A DNA stretch of 55,088 bases, taken from Acholeplasmataceae bacterium. Lineage in GTDB: Bacteria > Bacillota_I > Bacilli_A > Acholeplasmatales > Acholeplasmataceae. Below the pieces are notes generated by a model that was not told the origin of the DNA, searched no databases, and was given only the letters and a program-made list of their open reading frames with translations. The DNA is taken from assembly GCA_030656435.1 (NCBI GenBank), contig JAUSOA010000021.1, positions 1 through 55,088 of the forward strand, written 5' to 3'. Positions 8,528 to 17,422 of the stretch are shown here, in pieces (within the stretch, counting starts at the first letter, position 1; each line of letters starts with the position of its first letter). A program made the position numbers and the translations under genes.

Positions 8528-9369
8528 AAGAAGATTCCGACACCGATTACGTCAGGTCCGATATGTGCTCCAACAACTGGTGTACTTGGAGCTTCATAAA
8601 GATTCTCTAATCCCAATTCGTTTTTTAAGGTTTCGATAAAATGTGCTCTAAGTCTTGGATTCCCAGTATATAAAACATAGGCATCAAATTCTCTTCCATT
8701 GGTATATGCAATCACCTTGCTGGCAATCGATGATAATGCATTTTTAATGTTTCTAATTTTTTCAATCGATACAATATGACCTGATTCTTGAACCTGAAGA
8801 ATCGGTTTTATTTTTAAAAGCCTTCCAACAAATGCTTGTGCATTGCTTAATCTTCCGTTATTCACTAAATAGGTTAATGAATCAACCGCGAAGAAAATCG
8901 TATTTCTTTTTCTCATTTCAATGAGATGTGTCTCAATTTCATCAAATGTTTTGTTTTCTCTTAGCATTTTATCAGCCTCAAGAGCGAAAAGTCCTTCGGA
9001 GAAACAAACCGTTTTTGTATCAAAGACTCTAATCTTCATTTTATCTTCGAGTTCCTTACTTGCTAGAACAATCGCGTTATGTGTACCACTTAAAACTGAA
9101 GCGATTGTCGTTACGAAGATTTCATTATATCCTTGTTCATAAAGTTCTTCAAAAAATGAAATAACTTCACCTACAGATGGTTGACTTGTTTTAGGAATTA
9201 AATCGGGTTCATCTCGAAGTATCCGGTAAAACTCATCTGCCTTTAAATCTTCTCCATCCAAATATCCCTTTTCATTCAAAAATACCTTGATTCTTAATAT
9301 TTTGACATGGTGAGAAAATGGATAGTAATCCAATCCACCAGTCGATGTATCTACGATGATACGGTTCAC
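8518..9369 (-). CDS. DegV family (FakB-like) fatty-acid-binding protein
   Basis: 283 residues, full length for DegV. It opens with MNRIIVDTSTGGLDY from a GTG at 9367-9369, with GAAGGGGG about seven bases upstream. PKTSQPSVGE near residue 60 and FFAVDSLTYLVNNGRLSN near residue 155 match the paralogue at the left edge of the window. Related FakB proteins carry a bound fatty acid to FakA for phosphorylation, a route for using exogenous fatty acids. Two paralogues in 10 kb suggests different acyl-chain preferences, which is inference. It is monocistronic and ends in the shared hairpin terminator. Confidence 0.9.
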   Translation of the reverse strand: MNRIIVDTSTGGLDYYPFSHHVKILRIKVFLNEKGYLDGEDLKADEFYRILRDEPDLIPKTSQPSVGEVISFFEELYEQGYNEIFVTTIASVLSGTHNAIVLASKELEDKMKIRVFDTKTVCFSEGLFALEADKMLRENKTFDEIETHLIEMRKRNTIFFAVDSLTYLVNNGRLSNAQAFVGRLLKIKPILQVQESGHIVSIEKIRNIKNALSSIASKVIAYTNGREFDAYVLYTGNPRLRAHFIETLKNELGLENLYEAPSTPVVGAHIGPDVIGVGIFLKN

Positions 9370-9432
9370 CTTAAGGCCCCCTTCGATTCGAACATATCTA
9401 TCATATCAAATATAAGGATAACTGTAAAGGTA

Positions 9433-9441
9433 TGCTATACT
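9433..9441 (+). promoter_or_regulatory. Extended -10 element upstream of the YigZ gene
   Basis: TGCTATACT directly upstream of the YigZ gene, 18 bases before its ATG. No good -35 box is seen 17 bases further up, which suits a TGn-dependent promoter. Confidence 0.5.
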
Positions 9442-9458
9442 AAAATAGTGGTGATCCT

Positions 9459-10061
9459 ATGAAATATTTGAAGGAAAAGACGATTCATCAAATCGATATC
9501 AATAAGTCAATCTTTATTGGAATACTATATCCCTTAACCTCTGAGGCTGATATATCTTTATGTCTTAATGACGCAAAAGAATCCTTTCCTAAGGCCAATC
9601 ATTATTGTAGTGCTTCTATTTTTGGTGATACTGGTGAACATCAAACGGCATCCGATGACGGTGAACCATCACGTACTGCAGGTATTCCTATATTAGAGGT
9701 ATTAAAGCATCATGATGTTACCAACATCTTATGCGTGGTTGTTCGTTTTTTTGGAGGAATTAAACTTGGTGCTGGTGGACTTTTAAGAGCATATACAAAG
9801 GCGAGTGCTGATGTGATCAAGCTCGCTAAGTTTTATCAAAAGAAAACAGTCCCCTCCTATGAAATTACCTTTGGATATCATCTGATTAATCAAATGGATC
9901 AGTTTTTAAATGAAAAAGCGACAATCGTCACGAAAAGCTTCCTGACGAATGTCACTTATAAAATCATAGTGAATGCTGATACTTCTTTACTAACTGATAT
10001 TTCACATCAGCTCATCGGTTACAAGGAACTACCATCAGAAACAATTTTTATCGATTCATAA
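9459..10061 (+). CDS. YigZ/IMPACT family protein
   Basis: 200 residues, the usual length. The diagnostic UPF0029 segment is present: ASDDGEPSRTAG near residue 64 and VVRFFGGIKLGAGGLLRAY near residue 90, followed by the C-terminal DUF1949-type domain. The bacterial proteins resemble the eukaryotic translation regulator IMPACT, but their role in bacteria is not settled. The ATG at 9459 follows GGTGAT. It is a single-gene unit with its own terminator. Confidence 0.9.
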   Translation: MKYLKEKTIHQIDINKSIFIGILYPLTSEADISLCLNDAKESFPKANHYCSASIFGDTGEHQTASDDGEPSRTAGIPILEVLKHHDVTNILCVVVRFFGGIKLGAGGLLRAYTKASADVIKLAKFYQKKTVPSYEITFGYHLINQMDQFLNEKATIVTKSFLTNVTYKIIVNADTSLLTDISHQLIGYKELPSETIFIDS

Positions 10062-10081
10062 AGCCTAAATGGCTTTTTTTT
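10060..10081 (+). terminator. Terminator of the YigZ gene
   Basis: AAAGCC / GGCTTT stem, five-base loop, then a run of nine T. The T-run reaches into the stop codon of the convergent cotH-like gene. Confidence 0.75.
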
Positions 10082-11639
10082 AATCTCCGAATTGTCCATA
10101 ATAAAAGGCTTGATTATTAATCTCATTAAGCATCCACTCTGCTCTTTGATTCATAAAGCTCATGACATATTGAACTTGACCTTGATGGGTGGTTTCAGCC
10201 AATACCTCCCATGGATTTGGCCATATATATCTATTCATGATATCCCATTTTAAGAAGTTTCTATGTGCCATATTGGAAATAGACTCTGCTAAAACTGGTA
10301 TCATTTCAAGAACCTGTGGTAAAACATCTAAATAAAAATCATTGTATCTTTCTCTGTAGAGCAGTCTAACCTCAAGAATATCCATCATGAGCTTAAACAT
10401 TCTATTTTTATGCTGTCTCATTCCATAAAAGCCTTCGGGACCGTAATCAATATAATCGGCATTCCCATAAGCTAAATCAAAATCCCAAAGTGGACCATAT
10501 TGGAGTGGCCCATCTTTTTCTTTATACATAAATACAGAACTCCAACCTACATCCACATTTTTGACAAACTCATGGACAATAAAATGTGCAATCCAATTAT
10601 CAAGATTGATGTAGGACTGATAGTTAGATTTCGCAATTAACATATTTTCAACCATTTCAACGTAGGCTTTAATATATGTTGCATGTCCACTAGTAAAATT
10701 TAGATCATCTGAGTCAGGATCTTTGATTTCATAAGGAACTCCGCGGACAACAAACCAATCCCAACCAGGAATTATATCATGGTCATAAAATCTTTGGTCC
10801 ATTTCAAAAAAATAACCTGTATTGATTTCACCTGGAATAGATTCGATCATAAACTTATTCTTATGCACTTCCACATGTTCAGTTAAAACATAGACTCCAC
10901 GGTAATCATCATTGACATAAAGCTCTACGAACCTTGTTTCTAGACTATAGGGTAGATCATCCATCAATGATACCATTTTTTGAGTAATGACATTGCGCAT
11001 CAATGATTTATCTGCAAATTCAGCGAGTAATACATAATTCTTCGCCTCTGGCATTCCTAAAATGGAGGTATTTTCGTCAAATCTCAAACGATAAGGCTTT
11101 TTATCAGATAAAAACCAGGTTGAATTGCCTCTTCCTCTAAGCTGTGCAGCTGCAGTCTCATGTTCAATAACACCTACACTATTTTTCTTTGTTTCAACTC
11201 TGACATTGGTTTGAACATAATCTTCCTTACCAACCTGTCCTAAGGGTACCGGAAGAGTTAGATAGATTTTAGTGTTATTATAGCCAGATTCAAGGGATAG
11301 ATGTCTAAACTCAGTTGTAAAGGTAAGCTCAGTAACGCCTCTTTTGATTTTATATTCAAGGGTAGCGTCACGATCGAAAAATGGGGATTCGTAGATAAAT
11401 TCATTCGTGAAAATTGAATCGCCAAAAGTATAAGTAATATCGTAATGATTCTCGACTGGTAAACTAAAATTAGAATTGACAACCTCAGGCACTGATTCAT
11501 CGATAATCTTGGCTAAAGCTTTGATCTCTTCGGTGTAATCGATAGTATCTATGGGTGTCAATGTAATATCGATATTGGTACATGAAACCACAAATATCAA
11601 TAGTAAAATCAATAGCATGAATAGATATAGTTTTTTCAT
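10080..11639 (-). CDS. CotH-kinase family lipoprotein
   Basis: 519 residues from the ATG at 11639, with AAGGAG five bases upstream; a GTG at 11645 in the same frame overlaps that site. A lipoprotein signal ends in VVSC, so Cys20 is the likely lipidation site. CotH-type motifs are seen: LRGRGNSTW near residue 168, KPYRLRFD just after, LLAEFADKSLMRN near residue 206, and the metal-binding WDFDLAYGN near residue 388. CotH proteins are atypical kinases that phosphorylate secreted proteins; the founding member acts on spore coat proteins. Here a surface role is expected, and no spore genes are seen. The gene lies between the atp operon terminator and YigZ. Confidence 0.85.
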   Translation of the reverse strand: MKKLYLFMLLILLLIFVVSCTNIDITLTPIDTIDYTEEIKALAKIIDESVPEVVNSNFSLPVENHYDITYTFGDSIFTNEFIYESPFFDRDATLEYKIKRGVTELTFTTEFRHLSLESGYNNTKIYLTLPVPLGQVGKEDYVQTNVRVETKKNSVGVIEHETAAAQLRGRGNSTWFLSDKKPYRLRFDENTSILGMPEAKNYVLLAEFADKSLMRNVITQKMVSLMDDLPYSLETRFVELYVNDDYRGVYVLTEHVEVHKNKFMIESIPGEINTGYFFEMDQRFYDHDIIPGWDWFVVRGVPYEIKDPDSDDLNFTSGHATYIKAYVEMVENMLIAKSNYQSYINLDNWIAHFIVHEFVKNVDVGWSSVFMYKEKDGPLQYGPLWDFDLAYGNADYIDYGPEGFYGMRQHKNRMFKLMMDILEVRLLYRERYNDFYLDVLPQVLEMIPVLAESISNMAHRNFLKWDIMNRYIWPNPWEVLAETTHQGQVQYVMSFMNQRAEWMLNEINNQAFYYGQFGD

Positions 11640-11656
11640 GTTCACTCCTTTTCTTT

Positions 11657-11683
11657 AAAAAAAGCATAGGAAAATTCCTATGC
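11657..11683 (-). terminator. Terminator of the ATP synthase operon
   Basis: On the minus strand GCATAGGA / TCCTATGC with a four-base loop followed by seven T. It begins two bases after the stop of the DUF1146 gene and separates the operon from the cotH-like gene. Confidence 0.92.
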
Positions 11684-11685
11684 CA

Positions 11686-11895
11686 TTAAGTCATATAACC
11701 AACAAGTAGCTGTGAAACCCTAACCATGACCTCTGCTAAAAGGTGTGCCGAAATGAGTGCAAGTAGAAAATACCCTGCCTTAATTTCCCAAAGTTTCATC
11801 TTTTCAAACTTATCTTCAATGTGTAATGCTCTAAGTATTCTTAAGGAAATCCAAAAGAATACGATGAGTGATACAAAATAAATCAGATCATCCAT
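11686..11895 (-). CDS. DUF1146 (YwzB) family small membrane protein
   Basis: 69 residues with two hydrophobic segments (about 3-25 and 40-65) and the charged stretch HIEDKFEKMKLWE between them. This size, topology and position just downstream of atpC match the DUF1146/YwzB family, which follows the ATP synthase operon in Bacillus too. Function is unknown. AGGAGG precedes the ATG, and it is the last gene before the operon terminator. Confidence 0.8.
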   Translation of the reverse strand: MDDLIYFVSLIVFFWISLRILRALHIEDKFEKMKLWEIKAGYFLLALISAHLLAEVMVRVSQLLVGYMT

Positions 11896-11909
11896 AGGAT
11901 TTAACCTCC

Positions 11910-12299
11910 TTATAGCTGTCCTGCCTTGCTCTTCGTGATATTTTCTTTCAATTCACGTTCCTGCTTGGAAAAATCAATGTTTTCCTTTTTAGTCATTTCA
12001 AGCTTTTCCTTTTTCATCTTATCAAAGGCAAGAGTTGCCTTTTCTAAAGTGGCTCCCATTTGAGCCTCAAGAGCAAGAACGGATAGCTCGTTATTTTTAA
12101 ATTCAACTACAGCTTGTTCGACCACTAAAAAACTCTCGTTTTTATCTTTGACAAACTTGAGATAACCCTTTCCAACATGTAAAATGATTGGAATATGGTT
12201 ATTTAAAATACCGGTATCTCCATCTTCATTTCTAATAATGGTGTATTCAATTTCATCTGAATATGTCTTGCCGAGTTGAGTAAGTACCTTGAAAATCAT
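11910..12299 (-). CDS. atpC: ATP synthase F1 subunit epsilon
   Basis: 129 residues, normal length. The beta-sandwich domain (NEDGDTGILNNHIPII near residue 24) is followed by a C-terminal helical hairpin rich in Lys and Glu, ending QERELKENITKSKAGQL. Epsilon is part of the central stalk and inhibits ATP hydrolysis through its C-terminal helices. Its ATG overlaps the atpD stop as ATGA. Confidence 0.93.
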   Translation of the reverse strand: MIFKVLTQLGKTYSDEIEYTIIRNEDGDTGILNNHIPIILHVGKGYLKFVKDKNESFLVVEQAVVEFKNNELSVLALEAQMGATLEKATLAFDKMKKEKLEMTKKENIDFSKQERELKENITKSKAGQL

Positions 12300-13678
12300 A
12301 ATGTTTTCGCCTTCTTTATTGCTTCATCAATGTTACCGACCATATAAAATGCATCTTCTGGAAGATTGTCGTGTAAGCCTTCGATAATTTCCTTAAAGCT
12401 TCTAACCGTTTCCTTGACAGGAACGAATACACCAGGTTGACCAGTAAACTGTTCAGCAACATGCGTATTTTGTGATAAAAACATTTGTAGGCGTCTAGCT
12501 CTATGAACAACAAGCTTATCTTCATCTGTTAATTCATCCATACCTAAAATCGCGATAATATCTAAAAGCTCGTGATATCTTTGAATCATCTTTTGAACAG
12601 CACGTGCTGTATCATAATGCTCTTTACCAACGATTTGTGGAGTTAAAGCTCTAGATGTTGATGCGAGTGGGTCAACTGCTGGATAAATACCGATTTCAGT
12701 CAGTCTTCTAGAAAGGTTTGTTGTTGCATCCAAATGGCTAAAAACCGTTGCTGGTGCAGGGTCTGTGTAGTCATCTGCTGGAACATATACTGCCTGAATC
12801 GATGTAATCGATCCATTTTTAGTTGATGTAATTCTTTCTTGAAGTCTTCCCATTTCAGTAGCAAGTGTAGGCTGGTAACCAACAGCTGAAGGCATTCTAC
12901 CTAAAAGCGCGGAAACTTCACTACCTGCTTGAATGAAACGGAAAATGTTATCGATAAATAATAAGACGTCTTGTTTACTTTCATCTCTAAAATGCTCTGC
13001 CATCGTTAAACCAGTTAACGCGACGCGCATTCTAGCTCCGGGTGGCTCATTCATTTGTCCAAAGACCAGTGCTGTCTTATCGATAACACCAGAGGCAATC
13101 ATTTCTTGATAAAGCTCATAGCCTTCTCTTGTTCTTTCCCCTACTCCGGCAAAAACTGAGATACCTGATCTTTCTTGAGCGACGTTATGGATTAATTCTT
13201 GAATTAATACGGTCTTGCCGACTCCGGCACCACCAAACAATCCAATTTTTCCGCCTTTAATATAAGGAGCGAGTAAATCAATGACCTTAATTCCTGTTTC
13301 TAGAATTTCTACTTCACTCGATAATTCATGAAATGGAGGAGCTGATCTATGAATACTCATTTTTGGTGGATCAATAAGGGGTTCACCTTCATCGATTAGG
13401 TCACCGAGTACGTTAAACATACGCCCTAATACAGCTTTACCAACAGGAACCTGAATCGATGTACCTGTAGGTTTTACAGGTAAATCTCTTTTTAGACCTT
13501 CAGTTGGTTCAAGTGCGATTGTACGGACGACGTGATCACCTAGATGAAGTGCAACCTCAAGGGTCACTGTTTTATTTTCATCGACTAAAACGATGAGTGC
13601 ATCATAAATCGATGGGAGCTCGTCATCAAAATGAACGTCTACGACTGGACCGATAATTTGTGTAATTTTACCTTGCAT
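12296..13678 (-). CDS. atpD: ATP synthase F1 subunit beta
   Basis: 460 residues, typical. The Walker A motif GGAGVGKT is at 149-156, the catalytic glutamate region GVGERTREG near 180, Walker B LLFIDNIFRF near 243, and the DELSEED-type loop reads DELTDED near residue 383. This is the catalytic subunit of F1. It lies 15 bases after atpG and is coupled to atpC. Nothing abnormal is seen, in contrast to atpA. Confidence 0.97.
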   Translation of the reverse strand: MQGKITQIIGPVVDVHFDDELPSIYDALIVLVDENKTVTLEVALHLGDHVVRTIALEPTEGLKRDLPVKPTGTSIQVPVGKAVLGRMFNVLGDLIDEGEPLIDPPKMSIHRSAPPFHELSSEVEILETGIKVIDLLAPYIKGGKIGLFGGAGVGKTVLIQELIHNVAQERSGISVFAGVGERTREGYELYQEMIASGVIDKTALVFGQMNEPPGARMRVALTGLTMAEHFRDESKQDVLLFIDNIFRFIQAGSEVSALLGRMPSAVGYQPTLATEMGRLQERITSTKNGSITSIQAVYVPADDYTDPAPATVFSHLDATTNLSRRLTEIGIYPAVDPLASTSRALTPQIVGKEHYDTARAVQKMIQRYHELLDIIAILGMDELTDEDKLVVHRARRLQMFLSQNTHVAEQFTGQPGVFVPVKETVRSFKEIIEGLHDNLPEDAFYMVGNIDEAIKKAKTL

Positions 13679-13693
13679 CTTGTTTCTCCTTTC

Positions 13694-14539
13694 CTAAACG
13701 TTCGAACCATTGACGACGTCAATGAGTTCGCTAGTAATTTCTTGTTGTCTTGCTCGATGATATAACGTATGTAATCGATCAACGATATCATTTGCGTTAT
13801 CTGTAGCACTGCGCATAGCAACCATTCTAGCTGCATGCTCGCTAAGCTTTGCATCTGAGAGTGCTTTAAATATCGAAGATTCGATATAAATATCAACTGT
13901 TTGATTCAATATAATTTCTGGACTAACGTCATAGATAAACTGTTCCTTACTCTTCTTAGTGTTTTCTTTGAAGATGACGGGAAGAATGGTTTCTTTTTTG
14001 ACGATTTGGGTTGCTGTATTGACGTAGTGATTATGATATAAAATAACCTCATCAATTGTCTTATCTATAAAGACATCCTTAATTAGTTTTGCATAATGTC
14101 TGAAGTACATGGTTGAGACATCATCTCGGTTATAAATGATCTCTTCATTGATGATTGGGAGCTTACGTTTAACTGCGAAATAATAGCCTTTTTTGCCTAG
14201 TACAAGCACTCTGTAGTCTTCCTTGGATAAATCCTTGGTTTCCTCAATAAAGGCTTTAAAGAGCTGATTGTGGTAGCTTCCTGCAAGACCTCTATCTGAT
14301 GTAACTAATACATATAGCTTGGTCTTCCCTTCATTGACTGAAGTGATCCGCTGTGCTTCATAAATGCTTTGATCTGAGTATCTTAGGATGTCATGAATTT
14401 TAGAAACGAAAGCGAGTGAGTGGTTTAAATGCTCGGTAGACTTCTTGATTTTGGATAAGGCAATATTATGCATCGCTTGTGTAATGGCAGCCGTTTTTTT
14501 AATTGCCGTCATTCTAAGCTTAATATCCTTTAATCCCAT
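13694..14539 (-). CDS. atpG: ATP synthase F1 subunit gamma
   Basis: 281 residues. The conserved N-terminal helix (MGLKDIKLRM, TQAMHNIALSK) and C-terminal helix (ATDNANDIVDRL, RARQQEITSELIDVV) that form the rotor coiled coil are both present. The ATG shares one base with the atpA stop (TAATG), so it should be translated by ribosomes finishing atpA; a block in atpA translation would therefore also affect gamma. Confidence 0.95.
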   Translation of the reverse strand: MGLKDIKLRMTAIKKTAAITQAMHNIALSKIKKSTEHLNHSLAFVSKIHDILRYSDQSIYEAQRITSVNEGKTKLYVLVTSDRGLAGSYHNQLFKAFIEETKDLSKEDYRVLVLGKKGYYFAVKRKLPIINEEIIYNRDDVSTMYFRHYAKLIKDVFIDKTIDEVILYHNHYVNTATQIVKKETILPVIFKENTKKSKEQFIYDVSPEIILNQTVDIYIESSIFKALSDAKLSEHAARMVAMRSATDNANDIVDRLHTLYHRARQQEITSELIDVVNGSNV

Positions 14540-16044
14540 TAGACTAACCTCTTAAGACCTTGAATAAAGGAATCGAGTTCTTTCTTGTCTGGTAAGCTCT
14601 TCGTTTCAATTAAGTGAGCATTAATTTTCTTACCTAAGTCATTCATTTGCAAGCCTTGAGCAATTTCATATTCTAATGCTTTGACTTGTTCTATGTTTAA
14701 ATCATCCATGTATCCTTCGGATAAAGCAAAGATGGTAACAATTTGGGTTGGCATTTGAACAAGCTCATGAACATCTTGTTTCAAAATTTCTACAGTTTTT
14801 CTACCGCGTTCTAGTCTCTTTTTCGCACTTGCATCTAAATCAGATCCAAACTGTGCAAATGATTCTAATTCTCGGTAGTTTGCTAGATTGATACGAATCG
14901 CTCCAGCAACCTTTTTCATTCCCTTCCATTGTGCGGCTCCGCCGACACGGGATACGGATAGACCAGCATTAATCGCTGGGCGAATACCAGAATAGAAGAG
15001 TTCAGCCTCTAAAAATATCTGACCGTCCGTGATTGAAATCACGTTCGTAGAAATATATGCTGAAATGTCTCCTGCTTTTGTTTCTATAATAGGTAGTGCT
15101 GTAATAGAGACACCAACTTATTTATCGTTTAGACGATCTGAAAGCTCTAATAGTCTTGAATGTAGATAGAATACGTCACCTGGGTATGCTTCTCTTCCCG
15201 GTGGTCTACGTAGTAGTAGAGATAATTCACGGTAGGCTACCGCATGCTTGGATAAATCATCATAAACAATTAAAACATCCTTACCCTTTTCCATAAAGTA
15301 TTCACCCATGGTAACACCAGCAAATGGTGCAAGATATAGTAATGTTCCTTCTCTAGATGCTCCAGCAGTAACAACAATCGTATATTCCATTGCTTGATGC
15401 TGCTCGAAGAGCTGCACAAGCGTAGATACTGAAGATTCCTTTTGACCAATCGCAACATAAATACAAATCGTATTTTTTCCCTTTTGGTTCAAAATCGTAT
15501 CAACTGCTAATGTCGTTTTTCCTGTTTGTCTATCACCGATAATTAATTCTCTTTGACCGCGACCAATTGGAACTAAAGCATCAATAACCTTGATCCCTGT
15601 TTCCATCGATGCATTAATCGATCCACGTTGCATAACGCCTTGAGCTCTTCTTTCTACTGGAAGAAAGTGCTTGGCATTGATAGGTCCGCCTGCATCGAGT
15701 GGTTCTCCTAAAGGATTAACAACTCTACCTAAGAGTTCTTCACCTACGGGTACTTCAAAGATACGTTTCGTGGTTTTAACTAAATCGCCTTCTTTAATTT
15801 TATCGCTTTCACCCAAAAGAATAACACCGACGTGATGTTCTTCAAGGTTAAAAACAAGCCCTTTTACGTCGTGAGGAAACTCTAGGAGCTCTCCCATCAT
15901 GGCTTGCTGGAGACCATAAACGATAGCGATACCATCACCAACGCTTAAGACCTTACCAATATTTTCTAATTTGACGTCCTGCTCGAATGACTTGATCTGC
16001 TTTTTTATGATCTCGGTCATTTCTTGAACTTTTATTTTTGACAA
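14539..16044 (-). pseudogene. atpA: ATP synthase F1 subunit alpha, interrupted by one in-frame TAA
   Basis: From a TTG start at 16044 (AAGGTGG upstream) to the TAA at 14539-14541 the frame is 502 codons, the normal length of alpha, with a single internal TAA at 15118-15120. Before it come the beta-barrel, Walker A GDRQTGKTT (~170) and YPGDVFYLHSRLL (~288). After it, without frame change, come SITALPIIETKAGDISAY, NVISITDGQIF, the arginine-finger block SVSRVGGAAQ and the C-terminal helices. Translation stopping at TAA would lose the arginine finger and the C-terminal domain. Both halves are well conserved, so this is a very recent nonsense mutation, a sequencing or assembly error, or readthrough. 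Flanking atp genes look intact. Confidence 0.93.
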
Positions 16045-16057
16045 TTTCTACACCACC

Positions 16058-16570
16058 TTAAATCGTTGTATATAATTCTTCTATCTCGCGCGCAACCGAA
16101 TGGTCTAGTGATTGTCCTTGATAGACAACTTTGAGACCCCCTAAAAGCGTTGGGTCGATTGTAATATGAAGTGAAACTGTTTGGTTTGGAAATCTTGGCT
16201 GGATTGCTTTTACCAATCTGGCTTCAACTTCAGTAGAAATGGGCTTTGCAGAATAAACGTGAAGATGCGCAATCTTCTGATAAACTCTGGAAAGTAATGT
16301 CCATTCCGTATATATTTCTTGATACAAATGAATATTATTCTTTTGGGCTAGCATTTTTAAAAATGCTAAAAATGAGATGTCATACTCAAGTGCATCAATC
16401 ATTTTCGTTTTTTCAGTAAAGCTAATCATCGGTGAATCCATTAAGGTTACCCATGAAGGATTCTTTTCGACAGTATCTTTGAAATCATCGAAATGATAGG
16501 TCAAGGTATCAATCTTTTTTTCTTCTTTGGCAATCGAAAAGAGTGCCTTTGCATAATTCGAGATACGCAT
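16058..16570 (-). CDS. atpH: ATP synthase F1 subunit delta
   Basis: 170 residues, normal for delta/OSCP. The N-terminal helical domain starts ISNYAKALFSIAKEE and the C-terminal region carries the family signature DPTLLGGLKVVYQGQSLDHSV. Delta links the peripheral stalk b subunit to the top of F1. Its ATG overlaps the atpF stop as TAATG, and its own stop lies inside the ribosome binding site of atpA. Confidence 0.93.
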   Translation of the reverse strand: MRISNYAKALFSIAKEEKKIDTLTYHFDDFKDTVEKNPSWVTLMDSPMISFTEKTKMIDALEYDISFLAFLKMLAQKNNIHLYQEIYTEWTLLSRVYQKIAHLHVYSAKPISTEVEARLVKAIQPRFPNQTVSLHITIDPTLLGGLKVVYQGQSLDHSVAREIEELYTTI

Positions 16571-17103
16571 TATTTTGTACTCTCGCGAAGAATTTCTTCA
16601 ATGATATCCTGATGAACAGATTCATCAATTTCTCTTTTCACGATTTTTTCGGCAGCAAGAAAAGCAACCTCTTTAATCGATTGTTTGATGTCTTCGTTTG
16701 CTTGCATAATCTCAAATTCGATATCCTTTTCAGCTTGGTCTAAGCGACGTTTCGCTTCCTTCTTCGCATTGGTTATCATTTCATCTTGTTGTTTGTATGC
16801 TTCAAGCGTTAATTTTTCTTTTAATTGTCTAGTCTCTTCCTTCATAGCCTCGTAGTCTTTTACCGATTGATCCTGAAGTTCTCTAGCGTGTGCTCTTTCC
16901 TTTTCAGCATTATCAAGAGCTTCCGTTAAGGCCGCCTGTCTTGCTTCTAAGAATGTAGTCACTTTGCTCCAAAGAAATTTTTTGATAATCAGCACTAAAA
17001 GTACGAACGCAATGATATTCAATAAGACAATATCAGGCCTATTCAAGACGGAATATAATCCCTCTTCAATCGCCACTACAGCATCTTCAAATATCTCGTT
17101 CAC
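16570..17103 (-). CDS. atpF: ATP synthase Fo subunit b
   Basis: 177 residues: one N-terminal membrane helix (about residues 22-45, IVLLNIIAFVLLVLIIKKFL) followed by a long charged helix with heptad character (EARQAALTEALDNAEKERA onward) forming the dimeric peripheral stalk. Length and layout match subunit b. It is located between atpE and atpH as in the standard order. Confidence 0.93.
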   Translation of the reverse strand: MNEIFEDAVVAIEEGLYSVLNRPDIVLLNIIAFVLLVLIIKKFLWSKVTTFLEARQAALTEALDNAEKERAHARELQDQSVKDYEAMKEETRQLKEKLTLEAYKQQDEMITNAKKEAKRRLDQAEKDIEFEIMQANEDIKQSIKEVAFLAAEKIVKREIDESVHQDIIEEILRESTK

Positions 17104-17124
17104 TTAGATCAAATCCTTCGTCTT

Positions 17125-17403
17125 TTATTTTGAAACAAGAATAAATGCAATAATTAAACCATAAAGACCAGTAGTTTCAGCAACAGCTTGACCGATTAAC
17201 ATCGTTGATGTAATTTTTCCAGCAGCTTCTGGCTGACGTCCTACAGCTTCAACAGCCTTAGATGCAGCAATACCTTGACCAATCGCGGTACCAACACCTG
17301 TAAATACGGCAATACCTGCTCCAACATAGGCTAGTCCACTAGCTAATTCGCCAGGCATAGATTCTAAAATTAATGGTAAAATAGAACTTAAAAATGTTAA
17401 CAT
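17125..17403 (-). CDS. atpE: ATP synthase Fo subunit c with Na+-type binding residues
   Basis: 92 residues, two membrane helices joined by the polar loop GRQPEA (residues 55-60). The ion-binding carboxylate is Glu76. The residues around it, Gln43, Val74, Glu76, Thr77, Thr78 and Tyr81, match position by position the Na+ ligand set of the Ilyobacter tartaricus c-ring (Gln32, Val63, Glu65, Ser66, Thr67, Tyr70), with one Ser to Thr change. Proton-type c subunits of Bacillus lack this polar set. I infer a Na+-coupled enzyme. About 14 residues precede the first helix, a little longer than usual. Confidence 0.95.
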   Translation of the reverse strand: MLTFLSSILPLILESMPGELASGLAYVGAGIAVFTGVGTAIGQGIAASKAVEAVGRQPEAAGKITSTMLIGQAVAETTGLYGLIIAFILVSK

Positions 17404-17422
17404 TGTTTTTCTCCTTATAAAA

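Noticed and set aside
14539..16044. atpA as two separate genes (14539-15042 and 15118-16044)
   Set aside because: Both parts lie in one frame and together give one normal alpha subunit; the second part would start at a GTG in the middle of a conserved strand with no binding site at proper distance.
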